Positions 38,683-50,045 of a stretch of 64,000 nt of DNA are shown here, piece after piece; positions within the stretch are counted from its first letter, which is position 1, and every line of letters begins with the position of its first letter. Location: NCBI RefSeq assembly GCF_932276165.1, contig NC_063993.1:10674001-10738000 (forward strand). The letters run 5' to 3'. The notes below the pieces were generated by a model. The model worked only from the letters and a program-made list of their open reading frames with translations, did no database searches and was not told the origin of the DNA. Source of the stretch: Plutella xylostella (Eukaryota; Arthropoda; Insecta; Lepidoptera; Plutellidae). Both the position numbers and the translations under genes were made by a program.

Positions 38683-38920
38683 TCAAAGTCAAAGTCAGTC
38701 AAAGTCAAAGTCAAAGTCAAAGTCAAAGTCAAAGTCAAAGTCAAAGTCAAATTTTTTTATTCATCGTACAAATATAAAATTTTCTGATGAACGTCAATTT
38801 TTACAAATTACTCTCCGTTCGGATAAGGGGGGGCTCTTTCTGTCTAAGGAGAAGAACGGAGGCAAGAAACTCCTGAGCCATCTTTTCAAAAAAAGACTTA
38901 AAACTAGTTGGTATACAATA
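38683..38920 (-). mobile_element. LINE 3' end with (TTTGAC)n tail
   Basis: On the minus strand the body contains ggagtttcttgcctccgttc and ttctccttagacagaaagag, then ends in ataaaaaaatttgac followed by about eleven hexanucleotide units at 38683-38752 on the plus strand (gtcaaa). The 'ttcttgcc...ttctcctt' block and TTTGAC tail are common at the 3' ends of lepidopteran non-LTR elements. The plus-strand 'SKSKSK' open frame is only the hexamer repeat translated. Confidence 0.6.
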
Positions 38921-40260
38921 CATATAAGCTTAATAATTATTATTATAATAATATGAGCAGAGCTAACTACTTATCACAGCCATGCATTAACGTCCTCTAA
39001 GTAATCATCAATTTTATAATAAGCTTTTTTACTGAGTTTCTCTTTAATGTAACACTTCAATGTAACTTTTCGAATGTCAAAAAACCAATAATATAATGGA
39101 CAGAGTGTAATTCACTAAAACCATAGTAAAATTGTTTATAAGCTGAATAGGTGTAGGTCCAAAACAAAAACGTAGGGTGACCATGCGAAACACATATCTA
39201 GGTCGGGAACTCGCACACACATATAATTGAAAAAGTTAAATCGGTCACTTTAACGAGTACCAACATTTTAATTTGATTTTTTTTACTCTCTGGCGTCCGG
39301 CTGGTAGGGAGGTTTTAAACTGAAAATAGAATGATGTTTTTTTTTGAGTGGCGTTTGCGGTTGTCACTGCAGATTTATGACTACAAAATACTATGTGTAC
39401 TAACTATTGGTAAGACTTGTTTTAGCCTGTACCATGATTATATTATTTTATAAGTGATAAAATATGTACCTATAACTAATCCAAATTTGCCAGAGTCGGC
39501 ACGGCTGCATAGCAATACCCTTCTAGTTTTGCAAGTGAGTCCATAAGGCTGAACCTATAGTGCAGTAAATATTTAATTTCACATTTGATCCGCAGTTATT
39601 ACGATGTGAGAGCTGTGTCAAAATAGACTTTAAATGCATTTTCATTAGCCTAAACTTTTGCAGGTTGATGTTAAGTTATTTATGTTGAATAGTTATGTTG
39701 TCAATAGATCAATCAAAGGTAGCGTAATCATAGTAATTATTTTACTACGTTACCTTAGCGGATAACTTATTTCCCTTGGCAATTGACATCAAGTCTTGGT
39801 AACGAGTCATTGGCCTAAGTGACCTAGTTCTCTACAGAAAGTAAACAAATAAAAAGTTCCCGCGATCGTATCATTGCTGGTAAATGGCGCAGCCGGGAGA
39901 ACGTCACTTTTGTTCAACCCCGTCGTAGGTCGAAACGACGTAGCGTTTGTTACAGTATTACGCCAACGCATATATAAAAATATCATTTGTTTGCACGAGG
40001 CAACCGTCGCCAAAGCGTCCATATACCTAGCATCTTATCAACGCGCAATTCTTCGTCATTCGGAAAAAGAATTGTGTTCGGGAAAATATTCCCGAGAGAA
40101 AATGCGAGCACTCGCTGCCTCCATTTCCCAAATGTGATGTGCGAACTCGACAAAACATCATTATAAAGGATTTGACCCAAAATTAAGTTGTTACTCCCAC
40201 AACAGGAGTTTAAGTGGAAAACTTTTAAATCTGATAAAGAAAAACAAACGAGTGTGAGAG
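38921..40260. other. non-coding stretch
   Basis: No supported gene. An 87-codon plus frame at 39874-40137 lies in moderately GC-rich DNA that leads into the GC island at 40260, but has no motif. Confidence 0.4.
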
Positions 40261-40660
40261 GTTAACAAAACACATCCCGGCGCGAGTGTCGCTCGGCCGA
40301 AGTTACAAAAACAAGTGGGAGGCAATTCGGCGGTGTGCGAGACCTTGTCCTAATTAAACTTCCCAATCAACTGCTTAGAAGTTGACGCGAGTGACCGTTC
40401 GACGGCATCCTGCAGCGGTGCTCAAGTAAGCCGAAGGTGTCCGAGAGATCCCGAGCTCGGCCGAAGTGCGCCGAGTAGCGGCGATCAATACCCTCCGCGC
40501 CCCGCGCCGCCGCCGGGCCAGGAGTCGCACTGCCTTCCCGAATAGCCGTCGATTTTCGGTCAGGACCCGCAACCGACGTGGCCCACCCGGAATAGAGTAA
40601 CGAGTTATTTCAAATTTGGAACACACCATTTGAATGCGCAATCCCGCCGAATCTTGAGTG
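40260..40660. promoter_or_regulatory. GC/CpG-rich island, possible promoter or non-coding exon
   Basis: GC content is far above the background, with ccctccgcgccccgcgccgc near 40491-40510. An 88-codon minus frame (40375-40641) is Arg-rich, as expected from GC-rich DNA, and has no motif. No matched splice sites were found. Composition resembles an insect promoter/5' UTR. Confidence 0.3.
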
Positions 40661-41339
40661 ACTGTTATTATTTTATAACTGTTATTTTTCTTGGATTATT
40701 TTTTGCAATCTACGATTTGCGGAAAGGATAAAAGACTTATTATTATGATAATACACGTTAAGGTAAAAGTCTCAGCGTATTTTTTATTATATTGTGTTTT
40801 GTCAAAGTAGATTATTCCTTATGGAGCAAACATAATGTTCCTTTTATAAATAGGTCACAAAAAGTGTACAGCGGGTTTCGGCTCGCTTTCATTCATTAAA
40901 TAGAATGTTGAGGTCCAAAAAAGTTGAAGGACCTACTCTTTTATTTCTTATAATTCCGAAAATTCCCTGGAAAATTCAAAGTAATTGGCTAAGTCAATCG
41001 TTAAAATTATTCCGCCAATTAATTTAAATCTAGTCACAACTTACAAAATAAAATAAGAACTCGGATTTTCCGTCTAGAAATTCGCGTTCAATTTTCTTTC
41101 TTTGAGGACAAACTTGAAATACACTGGTAAAAGGAAGTAAGAACTGACGTTAATTTATTTACAAACGGTTTATTTAAAAGCTTTTTTTTTAGAACTGGAA
41201 ATATGTGGGCGAATCTTGAAGTTCTTAGTGAAATGAAATCGTCGAAAAGAAATACAATTTCAAAGAAAGAATACGTACAATATGTTTTCGAATAAGTAAA
41301 ACATGATAGCCACATGAATGCGACAACAGATAGTGATGT

Positions 41340-41500
41340 AGTCATATTTGGGTCACGGCCACGACAATCGAAATAACGGCAGCGGCAAGGGAAAAATGCC
41401 GTCTCGCTTAGTGAAGGCTCGCGCGAAATTAAAATATGGCGCCGCCGCATCCCGCGCGGCGAAGACACGCCGCTTCCGCCGCGCGCATTCAAAACATTCG
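41340..41500. other. GC/CpG-rich patch
   Basis: Includes aaaatatggcgccgccgcat at 41430-41449, with a YY1/Pho-like GCCAT core on the minus strand. The longest open frame in the window (142 codons, 41088-41516, minus) overlaps it but continues into AT-rich DNA with no domain; I do not call it a gene. Confidence 0.3.
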
Positions 41501-41516
41501 AATTATGAAATTTCAA

Positions 41517-43068
41517 ACTTTGTACGTTCTTTGTTAGTGGCCAGTGTGTATTATATTATTTTTGTAGTAAGTACAAAATATACCTACTTAGTTTGAAATG
41601 TTTTTTTACTTATGTATCTATATGCCTATAAAAGGTGCTTATTTTATTAATGTAAGTATACAGATTACAATGTTGTTGGCTTGTAATATAAACATAAATA
41701 ATGATTGCACAATGTGAAACTTCAACATCCTAATTAATCATACCGCTATTTTGAATTACCTATAACCCACAGTCGATAACGACATAGCCAATCTACGTAA
41801 AGTCACAGTAGTTGCGACCTCTAATTAGATTCACACAGATTATAATACAATCTCGGCTGTCAGTTGTATACAAATTAAGTCAGTCAGTCGATTAATCAAA
41901 AATGACTTGACTGACTGACGCTTCCCAGGGGCACATCACTAGTTCAGTAGGGTGACCAACGCTCGTGATTGCAGAGTATTGTTTTGAACATTCCTATACC
42001 CGCGAACCTGCCGAATGGGACCTTGTAATTTTAGTCAAAAATAGCGTTAAAAATTCTATTCTAGGCTTTTTATCGACTAGACACAGTTTATTTTTATTTT
42101 AGAAGTTTAGACATATACATGAGAACTAGGATCATTACTATCTATTGTATTCTTAGATTAACAACATGTTAATTGATTGTATCAATAGACAACTATAACG
42201 GTCTCCGTACTAAATCATAACAGATGGACACCCTAGCGGAGTGTGTTCGTTTTAGATTCAAACCACATTATATTTGCATTTGACACAGTTAGATCAAATT
42301 AATGCCTTGTTACGTTAACTGTAAGATGCACTGTCGCATGTCAGAGGAATAGTGCAATAATTGTAGCATGATTTAATTAATGTTTTGTTATACTGTGAGT
42401 GCCTCGTGTGGATTACTTGATGAGCTGTCAAAGGGTCGATGACTCCTTTGATTGTGTTCAGTTCAGATAATAATATACATATAATATACCTGCTTAGATT
42501 AAAATTTTCAAGATTGGCTTTGGCTTTTATATTTTTGAACCACATTTTTAGTGCATAAAAGAAACGATGGCCTTGTTCGGTCTTTGGTAGAAATTCCGTG
42601 TCATAAATTCATAATGAAATTAATCTGAGTTTACATTATTTATAAGTAGTTATCTACTTAAAAATGTAAACTCGGTAAAACTGTAAAGTATTATTATGTT
42701 TAATAATTAAATAATAATAATAAAATTAAAAAGTGCTTAGTTTATTAAAACCGTTCCTCGCACTTGATATTATTATAATAACTAAATACTAACGCGAGAA
42801 AACCTAATTTTCCACGTGAACAACTTAACACTTAATAACTCTGTAGAACACTGGATTAAGTGGGTGTTAAACTGGGATTTAACTGAACTTAAACTTAACT
42901 TAGAGTAAATACGTGCGTGTATCATGTCTAATCGGGACTCTTGAGTTGTGAGAGTATGGGTAGAAAGTATGAATCTACTGTAGTACAAATAACTAATAAA
43001 TTAGTATACTATGTTTGTAAAAACTTATGTGAACTCGCTCAAAATAATTTTATAGGATCAAAATTTCC
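41517..43068. other. AT-rich non-coding stretch
   Basis: No gene. A small inverted repeat gtcagtcagtc / gactgactgac with a 19-nt loop lies at 41879-41919. Confidence 0.4.
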
Positions 43069-43076
43069 CTAGGGCT

Positions 43077-43421
43077 ATTCTATTCTATTCTATTCTATTC
43101 TCTGTGGGGGTGTAAGTACCTGCACCTGGCTCTCTCGAATGGAACCTTTGTGCATATCCCTAAGGTCTAAACTGCCTTCCTAAGCTTGGACCATTTTTCC
43201 CACCACGCTGGTCCACTGCGAGATGGTGGGTTCACATATCTAGATGTGCTAGATCTAGATATGCAGGTTTCCTCACGATGTTTTCCTTCACCGTAAGAGC
43301 GATGGTATACATTGTACTTAAATTCAGAAAAGAACTCATTGGTACATGTCAGCGCCGTGATTCGAACCCGCATCTCTGGCGTGAGAAGCGGGAGCTTACC
43401 CGACTGAGCTACCACCGCTCT
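43077..43421 (-). mobile_element. full-length tRNA-derived SINE with 8-bp target duplication
   Basis: On the minus strand it begins agagcggtggtagctcagtc (A-box-like) and has a B-box (gggttcgaatc) about 50 bases on. A conserved central block ggaaaacatcgtgaggaaac follows, then the 3' block ccaggtgcaggtacttacac, and it ends in an (AGAAT)n tail. Length 345 bp. The direct repeat ctagggct flanks it at 43069-43076 and 43422-43429. The tRNA-like head has mispaired acceptor bases, so it is not a functional tRNA gene. Transcription would be by RNA polymerase III from the internal promoter, with LINE machinery supplied in trans. Confidence 0.85.
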
Positions 43422-43439
43422 CTAGGGCTCCCTTTTGAT

Positions 43440-43527
43440 GTTTGAAATAAACGCCGCGGCCGAAGATCGAACACGGGGCCTTCGACAGATTAGCCAGTAT
43501 CAATAACCACTACACCACCCGGCCTTC
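43440..43527 (-). mobile_element. older tRNA-derived SINE head, interrupted by the adjacent SINE
   Basis: On the minus strand: gccgggtggtgtagtggtta (A-box) and cccgtgttcgatcttcgg (B-box). Its downstream side runs directly into the target site of the 43077-43421 SINE, indicating nested insertion. Confidence 0.55.
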
Positions 43528-45260
43528 AGCATACTAAACGAATCAACTCGTTTATACAAGCGAAGATAAGTTTAAAAATCGTAACCCAATCCCGTAGTTT
43601 AGAAGTAGAAGCTAAATTCCCCGAGCACATTGTAAATTTACAGTACACGTGAGCCAACTTGTGTACTAAGGTAAGCTGTAACCTAGGTTTATATGTGCAG
43701 CCCCTGCCTAGGGTACCTAGCAATATAGTGGGCCAGCGTCGGAGATTAATCTACCGCACACTTTGCATATAGGTACTTACAGACCTATGACATAACGTTT
43801 AACACATAATAAGCCTAAAGAAAGTGACTTATTAGTTCAATATTAATAGGTTATTCGAAACATATACCCTTTTTTAAATATGCTGTATCTAACGGAAATT
43901 TAGAAACAAGTACTTGACACGAACACTTACGAATTAATTATTGTTCTACTGTACTCCCTTGCAGGTAGGCATAGGTGCATTGCATGATTGCTACCCAATT
44001 TTATAATCGAATATAATATTTAGCATGGATGACTAATATTGACCAATCGGTTTTCAAAAAAGAAATTCTTAATCCAAATACAAATATACCAACTATAAAT
44101 TCTTAATTCCATTCCATCTGCACACAAATATTAAATATGTATAGTGATATTTTAAGGAATGTATTTATTTTGCCGCACCTGTATATTTACTCTCACAACC
44201 AACACGGAACGATGTTAATACTTCAGTGTTTATATTTAAATAACTACGTATAAATATCAATTAATAACTGTGTAAAGTTAAAACAATAGTTAATGTTTAC
44301 CGTGTAATATTATAATTCGTAGGGAAATGGCGTATGATGGGGCATATTGTATGTGCCGCAATATAAATATATTTTACTAATCTGTGAAGAATTTGCACTG
44401 TCTGTTGTTCATGATTGTTAGTCACATAGCGGTTACGATCAGAACTCACTATATTCACGGTACTCTAAGCTAGTAAGACTAGCAGACTGGAGGTTTAAAA
44501 TACGTATGCCAGCATTTTACTCTTCGCTAAGAGTGGCCAGAACAGAAATAGATTTCGCCGTATAAATTAAAATGCATTGCTCATAGTCCACTTTGTTTAT
44601 TAGTATCTACTGGGAAGTCATTAGACTTTTTTGGACTATATTTATCATCATTTTTTATGGAATGTATATCTACCTAATTAGTATTTGATATCTTATTTAA
44701 ATAATGAAATTAATGGTTTTGTTTTTGACGTGGGTGGCCAAAGCCTAATTACAGATTACCAAATAGTCGCTAAGCTTATTCTTAATACCTTAATAGTTCT
44801 ACGAAAATAAACTTATCAGCATTATTTTCACCCAATAACATAATATTTGGGCACAAGGGTTCACACAGGGCGTATTTTATCGACCGTCGCTTTTAAATTA
44901 TCGCTCTTTAAATAAACCACATGTTGATAAATAAAAAGTTGTTAACTGGATCTAAAGACCCGCTCCTATAACTGAACACATATGGTTCATTTGACCCACT
45001 TACAGATGTGACAGCAACAGTAAGAGATACTGCTTTCTCAGTTAATGTTACATTACGTAATGTCATAATATTGCATGGTATGCTATTGAAATAAAAATAA
45101 CAAGAAAGATAGTACAAGTGTATTGATATTGTTGTTTTTAGCCCTCGATGGAAAAAAAGTTTAATTAAAACAAAATAAGATTTACGAAGTAATTAGTGTC
45201 AAATTCAACACATTTTGAATCCAAAATTCGTTATCAAAGCAAGTTCGTGATAGGTACACT
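43528..45260. other. AT-rich non-coding stretch
   Basis: No supported gene. At 45004-45082 a minus-strand segment is bounded by a good acceptor (atttttatttcaatag) and a donor (gtaagtgggt) with one open frame, but its phase (2 in, 0 out) does not fit the other candidate exons. Confidence 0.4.
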
Positions 45261-45338
45261 TCTTCTTCTTCTTATTTCCAATCTCCGCTGGGGAGCAAAG
45301 GGCCGAAGTGAAGCGCTGCCAGTCTTTACGATCTTGGG
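45261..45338 (-). mobile_element. 78-bp 5'-truncated LINE insertion with perfect 11-bp target duplication
   Basis: The direct repeat ataggtacact flanks it exactly at 45250-45260 and 45339-45349. On the minus strand the insert encodes QDRKDWQRFTSALCSPAEI then an (AAG)n tail. This is the C-terminal Asp-Arg-x-x-Trp motif seen in lepidopteran LINE endonuclease/RT proteins. The intact duplication suggests a relatively recent insertion; almost all of the element was lost at reverse transcription. Confidence 0.8.
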
Positions 45339-45367
45339 ATAGGTACACTGGTACGTTTAAAATGATA

Positions 45368-45444
45368 CAATCGGACAATGACAAAGTTCCATCTGCCACT
45401 GACGTTTCATAGGCCACTGGGAACTTATTCATTGCTCGCGTGTG
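45368..45444. mobile_element. TIR element family B, internally deleted 77-bp copy
   Basis: Ends caatcggacaatgacaaagt plus tcca and ggaacttattcattgctcgc plus gtgtg are family B terminal repeats with almost nothing between. TA duplications at 45366-45367 and 45445-45446. It lies only 18 bp from the LINE target duplication. Confidence 0.65.
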
Positions 45445-45720
45445 TATTTCAATCATTATCGTCATCTTGAACATTTGTTTCCTTGTTCTCGGAGTTTCAA
45501 ATATAAAGTGAGTATTCAGCCTTGCGCGGTAGTATGTTATTTGAAAACAAATTCCTTTTGAAACAAAGTTGGGTCTTCTTGCTTGAGTAAGATAATCCTA
45601 CGGCTGTTCGTTACCGATGCCGAGGAGGAGATATTACGACAGATGTGTCCGCGGGCCCTTCCTATACACACCAAGCTACCGTAATACCGACACATGTCAC
45701 TCGCCTGTCAGGTCCATATA

Positions 45721-45875
45721 CAGGGTGTTGCAAAAAGGGTATAGGTACTAAGCCGAAACCTACATGTGTAGCATGTTATATCTAAGCCCGAAACTGAAAT
45801 CTGAATTTCAAAATTTGCGAAAATGCTGCACATGTAGGTTTCGGCAGCTTAGTATACCATTTTTGCAACACCCTG
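45721..45875. mobile_element. MITE with long TIRs (cagggtgttgcaaaa family)
   Basis: Left arm cagggtgttgcaaaaagggt, atag and, after a 5-bp offset, actaagccgaaacctacatg pair with the right arm (catgtaggtttcggcagctt, ttttgcaacaccctg). TATA stands on both sides (45717-45720, 45876-45879), consistent with a TA or TATA duplication. Confidence 0.7.
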
Positions 45876-45879
45876 TATA

Positions 45880-46581
45880 TTATGTTAAGTCAGATTTGAC
45901 AAGCGAGCGACGCTGCTTAAGGCTTGCTAATTGCTAATGTTCGGTAGTGGTACTGTTGTGTAAAACACTGCCGAAAGTAAGTGAATAGTATCAAGGTAGA
46001 CTCCAAGGTAGTTCAATACCCTCACAATTATAACTTAATTATACAGGATAAAATATGAAATAGTGACGTGTGTACCTAATTCAAAATTCGCTAAATTTAT
46101 TGGTTTAAGTAATCAACTCTCAAAAATTTGCTTAACTTCTTCAATCTTCAAGTATCTGTGCACGAAAGTTATTCCTGAAAACACATGACATGCTCATGAA
46201 AACACGATAACTAGGTCGTAGAGGAAAGGCCTGGATCAGCGCAGGCATCCGCGCCGTATCTCGGCCGAAATAATGAAATGACAAAACCCTTTAACATTTG
46301 GGGATTTAGGGCAAAGAGTCGATTTAGGATACGGAAATAACCCGAGAATATGCGACGGAATGTAGCTATGTAGCAGCGTCAACGAGCGTCGACGCTCTGT
46401 TGTCAATAATTCGTCTACGCTCCGTCGATAATCCGGGACGAGTTTAACCTTTTGTAAGATATGTGAGTTAGGGCGTTTGTCCACTGCTGCCGACAACCGC
46501 ACGCTGCCAAGGAAAGATATAACTAAGTACTCATGATGGCAATAACTTATTGGTGAAGTAGACACCCTGATTCTGATATAG
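45880..46581. other. non-coding stretch
   Basis: No supported gene. The 109-codon minus frame at 46236-46565 has no motif. Confidence 0.4.
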
Positions 46582-46811
46582 TAAACAAATATGTAGGGAC
46601 ACCTAACACACGGCCATCCGTCCGCAAGAGCCTGTATAATGGGTATCGGTCAGTTGATGTGTTACACACGCACAGATATACATAATATATGCATCTTAAC
46701 ACCCAAGGCCCGAGTTCAATTATATGCCCTTAAACAAATATCTAACCCGGCCGGGGATTGAACCTTTGGCATAGCAGTCAGGGTCACTAACCACTGCACC
46801 ATTCGGTCGTC
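46582..46811 (-). mobile_element. near full-length tRNA-derived SINE
   Basis: On the minus strand the head reads cgaatggtgcagtggttagt (A-box) and aaggttcaatccccggcc (B-box), then the body and the block gacggatggccgtgtgttag, ending near tccctacatatttg. The truncated copies at 8852 and 9303 share its 3' block. Clear target duplication not found. Confidence 0.7.
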
Positions 46812-46989
46812 ATAGTCCGACTAAGTTGAGAGTGCATGCGGGCACACACGCAAACTTATACCTAAGTGGAGATGCGTCCACAAGTGAACATTAGTTGGTA
46901 GTATGGATATGTGTCATAAATTTAGCACTTAAATAACCAAACTTAACCATGGTTAAAAAATTCCGACATTAAACACTAGAATTCCCATA

Positions 46990-47101
46990 AATTTTGAACG
47001 GCTAAGCCGATTTTGATAAAATATGGCTAAGGACACTCAGATCAACAATACAAATCACCCAAAAAAAAACATTCGAAAATCGGTTCAGCCGTTTGATTAA
47101 A
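46990..47101 (+). repeat. 'cggttcagcc' interspersed repeat, copy 2
   Basis: Contains gctaagccgattttgataaa, atatggctaaggacactcag and gaaaatcggttcagccgttt, like 8671-8830. No TIR or coding remnant. Confidence 0.5.
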
Positions 47102-48585
47102 ACAATCACTTGATAACAACGTTACGCACACATTTGCAAACACTAAAGAAGAAACTAATTTAAAAATAGAACACCAGAAAGTATGAACAAACCCGCGCGT
47201 ATCTTGCGAGTCTATTTTGCGTTCCAAATCGCATAAAGCACTCTGCAGCAACTGTTTTCTCAACCACACACGTATTACATTTAACATAAACTCGCTCGAG
47301 CTCAATTTTTCACGGAAAACAGCCCGTAGCCATTTTTAATACCAACTGTCCGGTGTTATCGCGAACAACTGTTTGAACTAAAAATTCGACTAGCCGAAAT
47401 TCCGAATTTAAAATGCTCCGCGAGAAAAAATACTGACGGTTGGACAAAAAAGGTGATATGTCACTTGTTCTGAAAAACGAGCGGTCACCTTCGGGAATGC
47501 GAGGTAAGCGCCGCGATACGGCAGCCATTAAAATGTCATAATTTCAGACATTATTTGTCAGATATGGCAATAAAAATGTATGACCGGACGGTTCATCAAA
47601 GTAAAAAATGGAATTACGTCGTTTAATTACACGAGGTGGTCGTATTTTTTGTTCTCAATATAGGTTCTTACCTTCATTGTGTAATATTTTATTGCCCGTT
47701 ACATCACATTTAATTTTAATTTATTTAAAACGACGAAATGTATTCTTTTGATTTCGATAATATTATGATTAGGTAAACCCATAATAAGCTTTTCTTCTGA
47801 GAGTCCTCTTGTCATTGGTTCATTACAGCAGCCAAATTAACTAAGGCTGACTACACACAGGCCGCGGTTTCGTCAAGTGCCTAGTTAATATGTCACCCGC
47901 TAAGTACCTAATACATAGGTAACTAAGCAACAATACTTTAATGAACTAGATGGAGTGTATGTGCGAAAGAAACGTCTCGACAAATAACACAACATCACTT
48001 TCTTCCACTGAGCTCTTATTTTGAAATTGTTCAGTTAGAAGATTTGTGACAATGGTTGACATTATTATGAATTTGAAACAGTGAACAAAATGCGGATAGT
48101 TTTTTTTGATTTGTGTTTGTATGTGATGTGACACATTATCTTGTTCTTATATCGTTAATCTAAGTACGTTTACGTCTTCAAGTATGAAACCGTTTCCCAC
48201 GATTCACACAGAACTGACAGAACACTTTACTTCAGTACTCTCTGGTGAAATTCAGTGATACAAAGTTATTATTAAAGAGTCTGCATTCTAAGAAATGTTA
48301 AAGATTTTCTGAAGTAGGTACTTACCTAGCTTGTTAATGTTATATGAATGTAACAAGTAGGTATATTAAGTACTTAGTTATATGAGTGGCACTCTTATAA
48401 AGTTTAACGTTACAAGAATTTAATTTAATAGAATAATTAGATATTAACGTTAATACTTATGTACTTATTACGCTAAGTATCTACATAACTTCAAATATTT
48501 AATATATTTCTTAGATAAATACCTACTTAGGTATACCGTGTAGTCACCTCCGCTAGAAGACTGCACTTGAAAAGAAGGAAAAGCG

Positions 48586-48609
48586 GTATATGTATATATA
48601 TATATATAT
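48586..48609. repeat. (TA)n microsatellite
   Basis: Alternating TA with one g interruption. Confidence 0.8.
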
Positions 48610-48701
48610 TCAAAACCTACATTTCTTCTTACATTTGGTAGCAGATACAATCGTATCCCCGTAGGTGCTTAAAAGTACGATTTGACAAGTTGTAGGTGCG
48701 T

Positions 48702-48733
48702 GCGCCACCCCCGCGCCACCCCCGCGCCCCCCA
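48702..48733. repeat. GC-rich short tandem (gcgccaccccc)n
   Basis: Two full units and a third changed one (gcgcccccc) in an AT-rich background. Confidence 0.7.
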
Positions 48734-49944
48734 GTGTCTATACATACACGGCTTAAAATCTCAACAATTTGTAAATACACCTGAAGTCTTACACAGAATA
48801 CCGAGTAGACTCCGTCAAGTTAACATGTTAAGCTAAGTTTGCCAGTAAAATGCGGATACGTCATTTGTCTTATTTTAATTGTGCCTCATTCTGTCACGGA
48901 TGAGGTTAAGATTACTGTGATGCAGATTATTATTATGATAATTAATTTAATATTGTACATAGCAAAAAACTGTTGCATAATTTAGATAGATAGATAAATC
49001 ATTTTAAACGTAACACAGCAACAAATGAGTGTGTTGAAGCAGACCAAAAGGGAAGCAACTCAGCGCATATGTTTGCCCTTAGGAACAAACAACAGATTTT
49101 CAGTTAATGTAGTTATTGTAGTTTATACTTTAGTGAGAGTGGACTGTTAATCTGCGGAAAGATAATTCATGTTAATTAATTCGGTATATTTGGCCACCCA
49201 ACAAAACAACTTTTCTTTCCCGTACCTTGCAGCCTAAGTACCTATAACTGTAAGAATTGTAATCCATTCGTAATCCATATCCATATTAGTTTCCGTCACG
49301 TCACGGCTACAGATCTGTGACCAAACGTGGTGACAGTAACAAATGCAAGCCAGTCATTTACATTCAAGTTTTTTATTTACGTTTCTACACTTGTATTATG
49401 TTTCACTAAACTTGTCACTGACCAAGACCTTAAAGGCTTTGTCAAACTTGAAAAATGCGTTTAATACCTAGCTTAACTACGCCGTCTAAATATAAATAAC
49501 AGCAGTTTCTAAGTTGTTAGTTTTAAAATCGAATAGTTTTGAAAGAACGCTATAATATATATATTTTTCGTATTGAACCTACACGAATCTGATACACAGC
49601 CAGAGTGACAACACCACATATGAGGGGTCAGATTTATTTGCTCAAACTGTACGAAAAATATAGCAGTCTTCAAGCAAAGACATTCGGAATCGACACTTAA
49701 ACCATTAGGGTGTTTGCATTCTGTCTGCTCCTGTCTCTTCAAGTCGCCGTTCACCTCAATCTTACAGTCTATAAAGAAGAGTAATGTTGCAGCGCAGACA
49801 TCTTTTAACCGAACGACAGATTGACATCCCACATCTGGCCTGACTGGATTTTCAGATTCGAATTGTTTTCAATTTTACATTAATTACTTCGTAAATGCTA
49901 CTTTGTTTTGATAAGGGCCCCGCGTACAACATTGTACTCTTATT

Positions 49945-50045
49945 TATTTACTTTTATTGCACACATGTAGATTCAGACTTAACGGTAAAAGAATTTCCTT
50001 CCAGACGACCTGCACGCAGGAAGCGAAAAGGAAAGGTGTAAGACG
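49945..50045 (-). mobile_element. retroelement 3' end with polyadenylation signal
   Basis: On the minus strand: ggtcgtctggaaggaaattc, ttttaccgttaag, then gtgcaataaaagtaaataaa. The 'cgtctggaag...ttt-acg-ataag...gtgcaataaa' layout resembles a very common lepidopteran LINE 3' UTR. Class uncertain. Confidence 0.45.

Larger units (their letters stand above)
47102..49944. other. AT-rich non-coding stretch
   Basis: No supported gene. Contains an AT microsatellite (48586-48609) and an 11-bp GC-rich tandem (48702-48733). Confidence 0.4.

Noticed and set aside
38645..38956. Open frame with SKSKSK repeat
   Set aside because: It is a translated hexanucleotide tail of a minus-strand retroelement.
41088..41516. 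Longest open frame in the window, 142 codons on the minus strand
   Set aside because: No recognisable domain, mixed AT-rich and GC-rich composition, no splice or promoter support. Length is plausible by chance across six frames in 64 kb.
43347..43421. tRNA gene on the minus strand
   Set aside because: A and B boxes are present but the acceptor stem mispairs and the sequence continues into a SINE body and tail.
46740..46811. tRNA gene on the minus strand
   Set aside because: SINE head: related copies at 8852 and 9303 share the body, and the cloverleaf is not intact.
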